Source: Listeria monocytogenes (GTDB lineage: Bacteria > Bacillota > Bacilli > Lactobacillales > Listeriaceae). From it: a stretch of DNA of 64,000 nucleotides. The notes under the pieces were generated by a model. The model was not told where the DNA came from. It did no database searches and saw only the letters and a list, made by a program, of their open reading frames with translations. A program made the translations under genes and the position numbers. This document shows positions 26,064 through 36,323 of this stretch, in pieces. The stretch lies in NCBI RefSeq assembly GCF_013282665.1, contig NZ_CP054041.1, forward strand, positions 372,001 to 436,000. Reading direction: 5' to 3'. How positions within the stretch are numbered: the stretch's first letter is position 1; every line of letters begins with the position of its first letter.

Positions 26064-26522
26064 TCACATAAAGTTTTGTTCATCAAGCATTTCGGAAATA
26101 GAGCCATCCACTTCCACATTGTCTGGAGTACATAAGAAAATATTATTGCCAACGCGTTGAATATCTCCACCTAATGCATATACTGTTCCGCTCAAGAAAT
26201 CGACAATACGTGTCGCTTGATCATGGCTAATACGTTGCAAGTTTACAACAACCGATTTATATTCTTTCAAATAATCCGCAAGTTCTTGTGCCTCTGCATA
26301 AACACGCGGTTCAGCAAGTACCATACGACTAGAAAACTGAGCTCCCTGCATACTAACCACCTTCGCATCATCTTCTTCTACTGCATAAAAACGATTTTTA
26401 TTTGGTTTTTCTTTCTTCGTTTTCTTTTGCATAGGTTCTGGTTCCCTCGCTACTTCCTCTTCATAATATTCCTCTTCTTCATCTAAGAAAAAGAATGACT
26501 TAAATTTATTCGATAGTCCCAT
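26064..26522 (-). CDS. sepF: Cell division protein SepF
   Basis: 152-residue FtsZ-binding protein that anchors and organises Z-ring filaments at the membrane. An N-terminal membrane-binding amphipathic helix ([13 protein letters not shown]), an acidic and basic linker (15-50), and the C-terminal SepF fold (about 70-145, [21 protein letters not shown]). RBS GGAGGTG. It starts 3 bp after the ylmE stop, so it is co-transcribed with it. Confidence 0.96.
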   Translation of the reverse strand: MGLSNKFKSFFFLDEEEEYYEEEVAREPEPMQKKTKKEKPNKNRFYAVEEDDAKVVSMQGAQFSSRMVLAEPRVYAEAQELADYLKEYKSVVVNLQRISHDQATRIVDFLSGTVYALGGDIQRVGNNIFLCTPDNVEVDGSISEMLDEQNFM

Positions 26523-26525
26523 TTG

Positions 26526-27215
26526 TTACACCTCCATATTATCGTCACTCACCAAAGCTCTTCCTACTCGTATAAATGTTGCACCTTCTGTAATTGCTAT
26601 TCCATAATCATTCGTCATCCCCATGGATAACTCTGTACACGAAATATTGTTTAACTGAAGCGCATGAATTTCTTGCTGCAATTGCTTTAACTCATGAAAT
26701 ACGTGATGCAGCTCTATGTCGCTATTTGTAATAGGTGCCATTGTCATTAAACCAACAATCTCAATAAACGTAAAATTCGCTTCTTGTAAAAAAGGTAGCG
26801 CCTCTTCTTTTGAAAAACCATGTTTGCTTTCCTCACCAGAAATATTCACTTGAAGGAAACATTTTACTGGTTTAGTAGCTCGCTTTTCGATTTCCTGTGC
26901 TAGCGATAATCGGTCAAGCGAATGCAAATAATCGATTTTTGGTAAAACATCTTTTACTTTACGTGTTTGCAAAGAACCAATGTAATGCCAACAAATGTCT
27001 TCTTTATCTGCAAGTGCTACTGTTTTTTCTTGAAAAACATCTGCACGATTTTCACCAAAGTGACGGATACCTAAATCATAAAGCTCTGTGATTCCAGCAG
27101 CATCAATTGTTTTTGTCACAGCTACTAACGTTACATCCTTCGCCTGACGATTACTCTCTTCACAGGCACGCTCTATTTGTGCCGTTACTTTTTGTAAATT
27201 AGCTTGTTTTGTCAT
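26526..27215 (-). CDS. ylmE: PLP homeostasis protein (YggS/YlmE family)
   Basis: 229 residues, alanine-racemase-like single barrel that binds pyridoxal phosphate without known catalytic activity and affects PLP and amino-acid balance. The PLP Lys is in LVAVTKTI (about 29-36); FGENRADVFQEK, HYIGSLQTRK, LMTMAP and ELSMGMTNDY are family signatures. First gene of the ylmE-sepF-ylmG-ylmH unit, with its own candidate promoter between it and ftsZ. Confidence 0.93.
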   Translation of the reverse strand: MTKQANLQKVTAQIERACEESNRQAKDVTLVAVTKTIDAAGITELYDLGIRHFGENRADVFQEKTVALADKEDICWHYIGSLQTRKVKDVLPKIDYLHSLDRLSLAQEIEKRATKPVKCFLQVNISGEESKHGFSKEEALPFLQEANFTFIEIVGLMTMAPITNSDIELHHVFHELKQLQQEIHALQLNNISCTELSMGMTNDYGIAITEGATFIRVGRALVSDDNMEV

Positions 27216-27267
27216 TTTTTAATCACCTTATATAATTCCCGAAGCGCTTTATTTAAAACGTTTCTTG

Positions 27268-27296
27268 TTATAATCAGATACCCGGTCACTTGGCAA
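27268..27296 (-). promoter_or_regulatory. Candidate ylmE promoter
   Basis: Minus strand TTGCCA (27291-27296), 17-bp spacer, TTATAA (27268-27273), about 50 bp upstream of ylmE. It overlaps the hairpin that follows ftsZ. Confidence 0.5.
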
Positions 27297-27316
27297 TATT
27301 TCAAAAGTGGCCGGGT
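27280..27316 (-). terminator. Hairpin after ftsZ
   Basis: ACCCGGTCACTT (27280-27291) pairs with AAGTGGCCGGGT (27305-27316), one mismatch, GC-rich. No long T tract follows, so termination may be partial and some transcripts may continue into ylmE. Confidence 0.6.
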
Positions 27317-27334
27317 GAAATTGTGTTATAAGTA

Positions 27335-28510
27335 TTATCCGCGACGGTTACGGTTACGGATAAATGCTGGTACATCAACATCTGAACTATTTTGTTGTGG
27401 TTCAGCTTGTTGTTCATGAACTGGTGCATTTGCTTGTTGTGGCGCATTTTGTGCGTAATCATTTTGTTGTTCTTCTTGTACAGCATAATTAGGACGATTT
27501 ACTTGGATAGATTGATTTGGACGGCGATTTGCTTGCGCTTGTTGTTGCGCTTGCTTTTCTTCATCAAAACCTGTTGCAATAACCGTTACAATCAACTCAT
27601 CTTTTAATTCGTCATTAATAACAGAACCGAAAATCATGTTTACATCTTCATCAGATGCACTTGATACGATTTCTGCTGCTTCTTGTACTTCATAAAGGCT
27701 TAGGTTAGATCCGCCTGTAATATTCATTAGGACCCCTTTTGCTCCGTCAACGGAAGTTTCAAGAAGTGGAGACGAAATTGCTTTTTTCGCAGCTTCAGCA
27801 GCACGGTTTTCACCAGTTGCAATACCGATTCCCATAAGGGCAGAACCACGATTAGTCATAATTGTTTTTACATCGGCAAAGTCTAAGTTAATTAAACCAG
27901 GTACGGCAATCAAATCAGAAATACCTTGTACACCTTGACGTAAAACATTATCTGCTTCACGGAAAGCTTCAAGCATTGGGGTATTTTTATCCACAATTTG
28001 AAGTAGACGGTCGTTAGGGATAACAATTAACGTATCTACCGCTTCTTTCATTGCTTCTGTTCCAGTTAAGGCTTGTTTCGTACGTTTTGGTCCTTCAAAA
28101 CCAAACGGTCGAGTAACAACACCTACAGTTAGAGCGCCCATTTCTTTTGCGATTTGAGCGATAACAGGTGCAGCACCAGTTCCAGTTCCGCCGCCCATTC
28201 CAGCAGTCACGAATACCATATCAGAGCCTTTTAAAGCTTCTTCAATTTGTTCGCGGCTTTCTTCTGCAGCTTTTTTACCAATTTCAGGTACAGCTCCTGC
28301 GCCTAAACCACGCGTTAATTTTGTACCGATTTGTAATTTTGTTTCTGCTTTTGCTAAGTTAAGTGCTTGAGCGTCTGTATTAACGGAGATAAATTCTACT
28401 CCTTGAACACCATGCTCAATCATACGGTTTACAGCGTTGTTACCGCCACCGCCAACACCGATTACTTTAATTGTTGCCAAACTTTCTGAACTAGTGTCAA
28501 ATTCTAACAT
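27335..28510 (-). CDS. ftsZ: Cell division GTPase FtsZ
   Basis: Tubulin-like GTPase forming the Z ring. 391 residues. The GTP-binding signature [10 protein letters not shown] (about 104-113), N-terminal [14 protein letters not shown], the catalytic-loop region [11 protein letters not shown], a Gln/Asn-rich linker (about 315-375) and the C-terminal peptide [13 protein letters not shown] that binds FtsA and SepF. RBS GGAGG before the ATG. It lies 66 bp after ftsA. Confidence 0.99.
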   Translation of the reverse strand: MLEFDTSSESLATIKVIGVGGGGNNAVNRMIEHGVQGVEFISVNTDAQALNLAKAETKLQIGTKLTRGLGAGAVPEIGKKAAEESREQIEEALKGSDMVFVTAGMGGGTGTGAAPVIAQIAKEMGALTVGVVTRPFGFEGPKRTKQALTGTEAMKEAVDTLIVIPNDRLLQIVDKNTPMLEAFREADNVLRQGVQGISDLIAVPGLINLDFADVKTIMTNRGSALMGIGIATGENRAAEAAKKAISSPLLETSVDGAKGVLMNITGGSNLSLYEVQEAAEIVSSASDEDVNMIFGSVINDELKDELIVTVIATGFDEEKQAQQQAQANRRPNQSIQVNRPNYAVQEEQQNDYAQNAPQQANAPVHEQQAEPQQNSSDVDVPAFIRNRNRRG

Positions 28511-28576
28511 ATTATTGCCTCCTATTTGCCGATTTATACGATACGATTTTCTTGCTAGACTATCAGCTATTCGCTT

Positions 28577-29857
28577 TTATTCAAAAAATGCGCCGAAAAA
28601 ATTCTTCATTTTCGTTGATACTTTTTCGTCATCTGATTTCTTTTGTTTTGGTTTAGGTTGCTTTTGTTTTGGTGCTTCATCATCGTAACGAGGTTCGCTT
28701 GCCGAACTGCTTACGTCGCGTCCTTCTAATTCAGCCATTTGGTAAGCGTATTTAATTAAACCTACTGCAGTTGTAAAGGAAGGTTCCCGAACACCAATAT
28801 AATCCGGAATGGCTAGTCTAACGTGCGCTGCTAAGGTTTTTCCAGCCAAATCAATTGCGCCTGGAATAGCCATCGAGCCACCAGTTAGTACATAACCTCC
28901 TGGAAGATGCGTTTTACCGACACGAGTAAGTTCTTCCACTACTAATTGGAAAATTTCTTCCATACGCGCTTCGATAATATCTGCTACTTCTACTTGTGTA
29001 AAATGTTGTTTTTGGTCACTACCGATAACATCAATAGCAAAAACTTCATCTGGAGAAGCATCATCATAAAATGCATAGCCATGATCCAATTTAACGCGAT
29101 CGGCATTTGCAGTAGATGTGTTAAGTCCAAGCGATAAATCTTTCGTAATATTATCTCCACCAACTGGAATAACACCAGTATAAGTTAGCCGTCCTTGTTC
29201 AAACACGCTAACAGTTGTAGTTCCTGCACCAACATTCACGAGTGCTGTTCCAAATTCTTTATCATCTTCTGATAAGGAAATGGATGCCTCCGCAAGTGGT
29301 TGTAAAGCAATATCAGAAATTTCAAGTCCTGCACGTTCCACACAACGTAATGTATTATGTAAAATTGTTTTTGAACCAGTGATTAAAGTGCCTTCCATTT
29401 CTAGACGTACACCAATCATTCCACGCGGATCAGTAATTCCAGTTAAGCCATCTACAACAAATTGATCTGGAATAGTGTTAATAATTTCTCTTTCAGGAGA
29501 TAGAGGAACAACCTGAGCTGCATCCATTACATTCCAGACATCTTCATCTGTAATTTCGCGATTTTCGCTACCTACTGCCACAATTCCTCGGCAAGCTTCT
29601 AAATGCACTTGACTCGATACTACCCCAACTATTACTTGAGAAATTTCAACGCCAACCATTCTCTCTGCTTGTTCAATTGCCTTTTTAATGGATTCTACAG
29701 TCTTGTCTATGTCGATAATAATCCCTTTTTTAATTCCGGAAGATTCGACATTCCCAACACCGATAATATTGAGTCTATCGTCAGCCATTTCTGCGATGAT
29801 TACTTTGACAGAAGCTGTTCCAATGTCTAAACTTACATAAATTTCGCTATCACCCAT
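28577..29857 (-). CDS. ftsA: Cell division protein FtsA
   Basis: Actin-like ATPase that tethers FtsZ to the membrane. 426 residues. N-terminal IYVSLDIGTASVKVII phosphate loop, the 1C domain typical of FtsA, a second nucleotide motif ALVNVGAGTTTVSVF (about 205-219), a Lys/Gln-rich linker and a C-terminal amphipathic helix (KVSTKMKNFFGAFFE). RBS AAAGGAGGTG. Preceded by 363 bp without a gene, which probably holds promoters for ftsAZ. Confidence 0.98.
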   Translation of the reverse strand: MGDSEIYVSLDIGTASVKVIIAEMADDRLNIIGVGNVESSGIKKGIIIDIDKTVESIKKAIEQAERMVGVEISQVIVGVVSSQVHLEACRGIVAVGSENREITDEDVWNVMDAAQVVPLSPEREIINTIPDQFVVDGLTGITDPRGMIGVRLEMEGTLITGSKTILHNTLRCVERAGLEISDIALQPLAEASISLSEDDKEFGTALVNVGAGTTTVSVFEQGRLTYTGVIPVGGDNITKDLSLGLNTSTANADRVKLDHGYAFYDDASPDEVFAIDVIGSDQKQHFTQVEVADIIEARMEEIFQLVVEELTRVGKTHLPGGYVLTGGSMAIPGAIDLAGKTLAAHVRLAIPDYIGVREPSFTTAVGLIKYAYQMAELEGRDVSSSASEPRYDDEAPKQKQPKPKQKKSDDEKVSTKMKNFFGAFFE

Positions 29858-30220
29858 TTATCGGCACCTCCTTTTATTCTAGTCATTTAACATGTATTTA
29901 TTTCTTTTTTTATACCGAGCAAAAGCCGGTTTTTTAACTTTCTTGAAAAGCTATGAAATTTCTTTATTTTTATGGCGTCAGTGTAGAATGATTGCCCATT
30001 CTGCCTAACATACAAAATCACTTATTTACAGTCTACACTAAGAAAGAAGGTAATAAAAGCACAAAGAGCATTTTTTGGCAAATTCTTAAGATATTTTTTT
30101 CATTTTATTCAAAAAGCGAACAAGTGTTGGTATCTCTTAGCTCAAGGTCATCCTTTTGTTACCTTTTTGAAACAACTGTTATCTATAAATTTGCCAAAAG
30201 TTGACGAGAAGAAAAAAATA
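29858..30220. other. ftsA upstream region with inverted repeats
   Basis: No gene. It contains the widely spaced inverted repeat AGTGTAGA (29980-29987)/TCTACACT (30032-30039), a small GAATG/CATTC hairpin beside the left copy, and a CCG..CGG hairpin followed by T's (about 29921-29940). I could not place a promoter with confidence, though ftsA needs one because divIB ends 363 bp upstream. Confidence 0.5.
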
Positions 30221-31033
30221 TTATTCATTTGTTTCTTTCTTCTCTTTAGCTGCTTCTTCGGCTGCTTTTTTCTCGGCATTCTGTTGGTAATAACTTTGGA
30301 AATAAGAACCTACTTCAATATCGATAACACCTTTTTGGCCCTTAGCAAGTTGAGCGACAATGGCTGGATAATGTTGCATCTTCTCGGCAAAGGTACTAAT
30401 ATCTGCTGAGACCTGATTACCATCATTCATATATAATTCAATATGATTTTGGTCACTTTTTGTTGGGCTATAAATCACTTCCGATATGGAACTAACGACG
30501 TCTTTTGGCAGTTTATTAATTTGCGCTACCATTTTTTCAAGTGTTTTTCCATTTTTAAAATTTTGGAATAGCAAATCGTTGCCGATTGGAAATTGTCTCG
30601 GTTGATCTGTTAGCATAATTCCACTTTCCAGTACATCGTAGTATTTCCCATCTTCTTGTTGGTAGCCTATCGTTTTAAATTCGGTGATGTTGATTTGAAC
30701 ATCATTTAAACCTTCTTTAGACACAGTAGCGTCTTTAATCAGGGTATTTTTTTTAAGCCTATCTTCGGTTTTTCCATTTCTTATACCGAGGACAAACTCC
30801 CCAACTTCAAGTCCACTTTCTTTTCGTACTTCATTTTCAGTAAGTTGTTTATTACCGCTTACTGCAATTTTATCCAACTTACTGAGTGGTGAAAGGAAAT
30901 AAAGCGTAATGGCGATCAAAATCACAAAAATTCCGATTAAAATGGCTAAGTGTCGTATTAATTTTTTTTGGCGGTATTTTTTAAGTTCTGGTATGCGATT
31001 TTCAATTGAAATTACTCGTTTATTTTCAGCCAT
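30221..31033 (-). CDS. divIB: Cell division protein DivIB (FtsQ)
   Basis: Bitopic divisome protein of 270 residues that works with FtsL and DivIC. A cytoplasmic tail, one transmembrane helix (about 27-48, LAILIGIFVILIAITLYFL), a POTRA domain starting LSKLDKIAVSGNKQLTENEVRKESGL, the beta domain, and a charged Ala/Glu/Lys tail. The start was set at the ATG at 31033 (7 bases after AGGAG); the frame has a TTG further upstream. It starts 22 bp after murG. Confidence 0.94.
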   Translation of the reverse strand: MAENKRVISIENRIPELKKYRQKKLIRHLAILIGIFVILIAITLYFLSPLSKLDKIAVSGNKQLTENEVRKESGLEVGEFVLGIRNGKTEDRLKKNTLIKDATVSKEGLNDVQINITEFKTIGYQQEDGKYYDVLESGIMLTDQPRQFPIGNDLLFQNFKNGKTLEKMVAQINKLPKDVVSSISEVIYSPTKSDQNHIELYMNDGNQVSADISTFAEKMQHYPAIVAQLAKGQKGVIDIEVGSYFQSYYQQNAEKKAAEEAAKEKKETNE

Positions 31034-31055
31034 TTTATTCGCTCCTTTCTGCAAT

Positions 31056-32147
31056 CTACTTCATAATGCTAAGAACTGCTTCTACTAATTTCGATGCAGC
31101 ATCTGGACGACCCATTTGTTTAGCGCTGAGCTTCATACCATTTAGTTTTGTTTCGTCATTCAAAATCGAATCAACCGTCGTCATTAAATCCGTATTTTTT
31201 AATTCTGCTTCTGTTATTACAATTGCAGCATTATTTTTTTCTAAAGCGCGAGCGTTGTTTTCTTGGTGATTTGCTGTCACGTAGGGACTAGGTATCAAAA
31301 TACTCGGAACCCCAAGCGCTGTCAGTTCTGCTAGTGTTGTCGCTCCAGCTCTTGAAACTACTAAGGTCACAGCGTTTAAAATTTTGGGCATATCATAAAT
31401 AAATGGTTGAACGCTAATATGATTACCTAAATTTAACTCCGCCAAAGAATCTTTTATTTTTTCATAGTGGACATCCCCAGTTACATAAAGTAGCTGAAAA
31501 TCACGATTATTCCATGCTGGCAAAATAGCTTCTACCGCTTCATTCACGCCGCGAGCCCCTCTGCTGCCTCCAAAAACAAGTACAGTTGGCTTTCCTGAAA
31601 CCAGTCCGTAAGCTTCCAGTGCACCTTCTGAGTCTACACCTACCACTTCAGAAGCACGTGGATTACCAGTAAAAACAATTTTTTCCGATGCAAAAGAATC
31701 ACTTACTTCTTCAAAACAAATAGCTACTTTATCTGTGTAACGACTTAAAAATTTATTCGTTAATCCAGCCACACTATTTTGTTCATGAATTAAAGTAGGA
31801 ATTTTTAGTTTTGCGGCTGCGTAAACCACCGGGCCACAAACATAGCCCCCTGTTCCGATAACGACATCCGGTTTGAAATCGCGCAAAATTTGTTTACTTT
31901 TTTTCGCGCCGCTCAGAAAACGCATTACTGTTTTAATATTTTCTAATGATAATGAACGTTTGAATCCAGTAATTTCAATTGCTTCAAACGGAATACCTTC
32001 CCGTTTAACAATTCCAGCTTCTAAACCTTTTTCTGTTCCGATATATAAGAATTCTGCTTCAGGATGAACTTTTTTTAATTCTCTGATGAGGGCAAGCGCT
32101 GGATAAACATGTCCACCAGTACCGCCACCACTTATTGCTACTTTCAT
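31056..32147 (-). CDS. murG: Lipid II synthase MurG
   Basis: Transfers GlcNAc from UDP-GlcNAc to lipid I on the inner membrane face, giving lipid II. 363 residues, GT-B fold. The glycine-rich loop [13 protein letters not shown] (about 7-19), [25 protein letters not shown] (lipid/acceptor side) and the donor site [33 protein letters not shown]. The ATG overlaps the murD stop (ATGA); RBS AGAGGTGG. Confidence 0.98.
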   Translation of the reverse strand: MKVAISGGGTGGHVYPALALIRELKKVHPEAEFLYIGTEKGLEAGIVKREGIPFEAIEITGFKRSLSLENIKTVMRFLSGAKKSKQILRDFKPDVVIGTGGYVCGPVVYAAAKLKIPTLIHEQNSVAGLTNKFLSRYTDKVAICFEEVSDSFASEKIVFTGNPRASEVVGVDSEGALEAYGLVSGKPTVLVFGGSRGARGVNEAVEAILPAWNNRDFQLLYVTGDVHYEKIKDSLAELNLGNHISVQPFIYDMPKILNAVTLVVSRAGATTLAELTALGVPSILIPSPYVTANHQENNARALEKNNAAIVITEAELKNTDLMTTVDSILNDETKLNGMKLSAKQMGRPDAASKLVEAVLSIMK

Positions 32148-33511
32148 TTTTCCACCTCTTCTATTAGCTCAGCGATTGCGTCCATATATGCATTCCCACG
32201 AACTTCGAATGTTCGGTATTGATCCCAACTCGCACATGCTGGTGAAAGTAAGATAATATCTCCTGGTGCTGATTCGCGGTATGCCACTGGAACGGCTGCC
32301 TCGACATTATCCACATAATTTACATCAATCCCAGCAATTTTCCCAACGCGACCGATTTTATCAGCTGTTTCGCCAAAGACGATTAACGCTTTTACATTTT
32401 TGAAAAATGGTAGTAATTCGTCAAATGAGTTACCACGGTCTAAACCACCAGCTAGTAACACAACTGGATTTTTAAACCCTTTTAATGCACTTTGAGTTGC
32501 AAGAATATTCGTTGCTTTCGAATCGTTATAGAATTTACGACCTTGCCATTCTACAACAAATTGTGTCCGGTGCTCTACGCCTTTAAACGTTTCTAGCACA
32601 TGCATAATCTCTTCATTAGTAACGCCTAATGTTTTCGCCACTGCCACGGAAGCAAGTACGTTTTCTAAGTTGTGTTCTCCTGGAAGTAGAATATTATCAC
32701 GTGCACCAATCACTTCATCATTGAACATAATATTGCCATTTTGCACATAACTACCTTGACCAAGACGTTGTGTTGTTGAAAACGGGATAACTTGTGCTTT
32801 TGTTTGCTTTGTTAGGTTTTTAAGCTCTTCCTGATCCCAATTAATGACCAGGAAATCATCTGCTGTTTGATTTTTTTGGATATGCCATTTTGCCTGAACA
32901 TATTCACTACGATCTGTATGATAATCTAAATGTGCTTCATAAATATTCGTGATGACAGAAATATGTGGTTTAAATGTTTCTACTCCCATTAATTGGAACG
33001 AAGATAGCTCCATCGAAATATATTGATCACTGGTCGCATTTTCTGCAACTGCGGATGCCGGAAAACCGATGTTTCCTGCGAGTAAAGAACTATTTTCTTT
33101 GTGCGCATTTAACATATGGTGGATAATTGTTGTCGTTGTTGTTTTACCATTTGTTCCTGTAATACCAACAATTGGCGCTTCAGATATTTGATAAGCTAAT
33201 TCCACTTCTGTAATGACTGGAATTTTAAGTTTTAACGCTTTTTCAATCATTGGGTTGTTGTAAGGAATTCCAGGATTTTTTATGACAAGCTCAAATCCTT
33301 CATCCAAAAGTTCAATTGGGTGCGAACCGCAAATGACTTTGATGCCTTGCTCAAGTAACCCTTGTGCTTCTGGATTCTCGCTAAAAGGCTTTTGATCGTT
33401 AACTGTGACAAACGCTCCCAGTTTGTGCATAATTGTTGCCGCGCTAACACCACTTCTTGCAAGACCCAAGACAAGTACTTTTTTGTGATGGTACATTTCA
33501 ATTTTTTTCAT
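32144..33511 (-). CDS. murD: UDP-MurNAc-L-alanine--D-glutamate ligase
   Basis: Adds D-Glu to UDP-MurNAc-L-Ala. 455 residues. An N-terminal Rossmann domain ([16 protein letters not shown]), an ATP loop [14 protein letters not shown] (about 112-125), the central-domain carbamylated Lys region and a C-terminal ligase domain ([15 protein letters not shown]). The ATG at 33511 is preferred; a further ATG six codons upstream has no RBS before it. The stop overlaps the murG start. Confidence 0.97.
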   Translation of the reverse strand: MKKIEMYHHKKVLVLGLARSGVSAATIMHKLGAFVTVNDQKPFSENPEAQGLLEQGIKVICGSHPIELLDEGFELVIKNPGIPYNNPMIEKALKLKIPVITEVELAYQISEAPIVGITGTNGKTTTTTIIHHMLNAHKENSSLLAGNIGFPASAVAENATSDQYISMELSSFQLMGVETFKPHISVITNIYEAHLDYHTDRSEYVQAKWHIQKNQTADDFLVINWDQEELKNLTKQTKAQVIPFSTTQRLGQGSYVQNGNIMFNDEVIGARDNILLPGEHNLENVLASVAVAKTLGVTNEEIMHVLETFKGVEHRTQFVVEWQGRKFYNDSKATNILATQSALKGFKNPVVLLAGGLDRGNSFDELLPFFKNVKALIVFGETADKIGRVGKIAGIDVNYVDNVEAAVPVAYRESAPGDIILLSPACASWDQYRTFEVRGNAYMDAIAELIEEVEK

Positions 33512-33652
33512 TTCCTTTGGTTCCCCCATTTATATCAAAATTGGCGGTCGAATTTATGATTTTCACAAAAACGACGGAAAGCGCCAACCAGATTCTGTAA
33601 AAAAACAGCTAACTAGAGACGCTTTTGCCGCAAAAAGATTACGGCGCATTAT

Positions 33653-34627
33653 TTAAAAAATGACTACACAGACAGAAATAATTGCTCCGATTAATCCGAT
33701 TCCCCAGAACGTTAAAACAACACGCCATTCTGACCAGCCACCAAGTTCAAAGTGATGATGAATTGGTGTCATACGGAAAATCCGTTTCCCTCCAGTTGCC
33801 TTAAAATAAAATACTTGCAATATAACAGATGCTGTTTCAATAACGAAAATAATTCCGATTAAAAGTAACAGCCATTCTTGATGAACTAAAATAGAAATTG
33901 CAGCGATACTTCCGCCGAGTGCAAGCGAACCAGTATCTCCCATGAAGATTTTCGCTGGATTTTTATTAAATAGTAGAAATCCAAGCATACCGCCCACAAT
34001 CGCAAAACAGAAAATCGCAACATCCATTTGTTCTTGATAAAATGCGATGACACCAAAAGCAGAAAATGCAATGACAGAAAGCCCAGAAACAAGGCCATCT
34101 AAACCATCAGTTAAATTAACTGCATTGGAGAAACCAACTAACCAGAACAAAATAAAGATAACAAAGAACCAGCCAAGGTCTACTTCTATATTCGTAAATG
34201 GAATATTAAGCGTCTCAGCAAAACCATTAAAATGATATACCAGATAGAATAAAATCGAAATCGCCACTTGCCCTAAAAACTTCTGTTTGGAAGTCAGGCC
34301 TAGATTACGTTTTTGAACTACTTTGATATAATCGTCCAGAAAACCTAATGCGCCAAATAATGCCAGCGCGATAAATAGTAGCCACGTAGCCGCACTAACT
34401 TCACCACTGATGAAAGAAAAGACCAAGAAGCTAATAAGCATAGCGGTAATGAAAACAACAGCACCCATTGTCGGTGTTCCTGATTTCTTTTCATGCATTT
34501 TCGGACCTTCATCTCTAATACTTTGGCCGAATTTTAATTTCACCAAAAATGGTATAAATAGTGGGACACCTATCACCGTAATGATAAAAGCCACTGCAAA
34601 TGTTGATACTAACATGTATAAAGACAC
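33653..34627 (-). CDS. mraY: Phospho-MurNAc-pentapeptide translocase
   Basis: Integral membrane enzyme joining phospho-MurNAc-pentapeptide to undecaprenyl phosphate (lipid I). 324 residues, about ten transmembrane helices. Conserved FLDDYIKV (Asp pair), [12 protein letters not shown] (about 166-177) and [11 protein letters not shown], and the cytoplasmic loop [10 protein letters not shown]. The GTG start is supported by GGGGAG 8 bases upstream; the ATG four codons on would be too distant. There are 46 bp to murE and 141 bp to murD. Confidence 0.98.
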   Translation of the reverse strand: MSLYMLVSTFAVAFIITVIGVPLFIPFLVKLKFGQSIRDEGPKMHEKKSGTPTMGAVVFITAMLISFLVFSFISGEVSAATWLLFIALALFGALGFLDDYIKVVQKRNLGLTSKQKFLGQVAISILFYLVYHFNGFAETLNIPFTNIEVDLGWFFVIFILFWLVGFSNAVNLTDGLDGLVSGLSVIAFSAFGVIAFYQEQMDVAIFCFAIVGGMLGFLLFNKNPAKIFMGDTGSLALGGSIAAISILVHQEWLLLLIGIIFVIETASVILQVFYFKATGGKRIFRMTPIHHHFELGGWSEWRVVLTFWGIGLIGAIISVCVVIF

Positions 34628-34673
34628 AATAAATTCTCCCCAATCTGTTTGTCAAAGCACTTCACTTCATATT

Positions 34674-36149
34674 TTATGCGAGTCCGAGTTTTTTTTCAAT
34701 AGCTATTCGAGCTTCTACGCGATCATCGAAATCGATAACCTCATCACCAATCAATTGATAATCTTCATGACCTTTTCCAGCAATTAGAATAACATCCCCT
34801 GCTTCTGCTTCATTTACTGCAAAACGAATCGCATCTCGGCGGTTTTCGTGAACAACATAAGAATCACTCTCTGGAACACCTTGAATCATATCTTCAATAA
34901 TCGCATGTGGATTTTCACTACGCGGATTATCTGATGTAAAAATAGGGTTTGTCGAATAATCTACAGCAATTTTCGCCATTTGTGGTCGTTTCCCTTTATC
35001 ACGGTCACCACCACAGCCAACAACGACAAAAACACGTTTTTCTGCAAATTCAGCAATTGTTTCTAGCACATTTAACAAGCCATCCGGTGTGTGGGCATAA
35101 TCAACAATGACAGGAAATGCTTGCCCTGCATTAACGAGTTCAAAACGGCCTTTGACACCTGGAATAGTCTCTAGCGTCGCAATGGCTTTTTCAATCGGAA
35201 TATGTAGTGCGAAACTAGTTGCAATCGCAGCTAAAACGTTATAAACACTAAAATTACCAATCATTTTTATTTTTACGGTATATTCACCAACCGGTGTCGC
35301 TAAATCAAAGGTGGAACCATGGCTTGTGATTTGGATGTTACTTGCTTTAAAATCCGCTTGCTGTTTAATTCCGAAAGTAATAACGTGCGCAGCGGTCGCT
35401 GTTTGCATACGCACACTTTCTGCATCATCTGCATTTAATACAGCCATTTTTGGATTACTTGTATGGTAGCTATTGCCCAGTTGCGCAAACAGCAAACTTT
35501 TCGCATTAGCATATTCATCCATTGTGTGGTGATAATCTAGATGGTCTTGAGATAAATTCATAAATACAGCAACATCATAATCTGACCCGTATACGCGACC
35601 TTGAACAAGTGCGTGCGAGGATACTTCCATCACAGCAGTACTCACGCCACTAAGTAGCATGTCGCGGAATGTTTCTTGTAAGGTGAGGCTATCTGGTGTT
35701 GTATTTTTTGTTTCTAAAATTTGGTCGCCAATTTTGCGATACATTGTGCCAATAAGACCCGTTTGCTCCCCATTTTCGCGCACGATTTGTTCGACTAAGT
35801 GGCTCACGGTCGTCTTACCATTCGTCCCAGTAATCCCAACGAGTTTTAATGCTTGGGTTGGTGAACCATAAAAATAATCGGCTAGCATCGCCATAGCGCG
35901 TTTGGAATCTCTTACATAAATGACAGGAATCGATACATCTAATTGATTTTCCGCGATAATTGCTACAGCTCCGAGTTCTACTGCACGTGACGCAAATTGA
36001 TGTCCATCCACTAATTCTCCGTCTATACAAATAAACAATGTCCCAGGTTTTACTTTTCTACTATCTTGGGCGATATGGCTAATTTCGATTGTTTCACTTG
36101 CCTCGCCAGTATAAACCGGGATAGCTTGCATTAGTTCATTTAACTTCAT
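34674..36149 (-). CDS. murE: UDP-MurNAc-tripeptide synthetase (meso-DAP adding)
   Basis: Adds meso-diaminopimelate to UDP-MurNAc-L-Ala-D-Glu. 491 residues. ATP loop [15 protein letters not shown] (about 110-124); the motif SDNPRSENP, whose D-N-P-R is the meso-DAP specificity signature, agrees with the A1-gamma wall of Listeria and with dapF in this window. The start was set at 36149: GAGGAG abuts an ATG three codons upstream but lies 9 bases from this one. Confidence 0.98.
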   Translation of the reverse strand: MKLNELMQAIPVYTGEASETIEISHIAQDSRKVKPGTLFICIDGELVDGHQFASRAVELGAVAIIAENQLDVSIPVIYVRDSKRAMAMLADYFYGSPTQALKLVGITGTNGKTTVSHLVEQIVRENGEQTGLIGTMYRKIGDQILETKNTTPDSLTLQETFRDMLLSGVSTAVMEVSSHALVQGRVYGSDYDVAVFMNLSQDHLDYHHTMDEYANAKSLLFAQLGNSYHTSNPKMAVLNADDAESVRMQTATAAHVITFGIKQQADFKASNIQITSHGSTFDLATPVGEYTVKIKMIGNFSVYNVLAAIATSFALHIPIEKAIATLETIPGVKGRFELVNAGQAFPVIVDYAHTPDGLLNVLETIAEFAEKRVFVVVGCGGDRDKGKRPQMAKIAVDYSTNPIFTSDNPRSENPHAIIEDMIQGVPESDSYVVHENRRDAIRFAVNEAEAGDVILIAGKGHEDYQLIGDEVIDFDDRVEARIAIEKKLGLA

Positions 36150-36276
36150 TCTTGCCATCTCCTCAAACTTATTCTTCCTGTTATTTTTGCTAAAACCAAA
36201 AAGAATCCTTTTCTATCTTAGCAAAAACAACAAACTATATCTACCACGACAAAAGACACAGATTGCATTTAAAGTT

Positions 36277-36311
36277 AGAAGTATGCCACTTTGTAAAGCT
36301 GACATACTTCT
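36277..36311 (-). terminator. Hairpin between pbpB and murE
   Basis: AGAAGTATG (36277-36285) pairs with CATACTTCT (36303-36311); an inner CTTT/AAAG stem sits in the loop. Only a weak T tract follows, so this may be a partial terminator or mRNA-stability element. Confidence 0.5.
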
Positions 36312-36323
36312 ATCTTCCTATTA

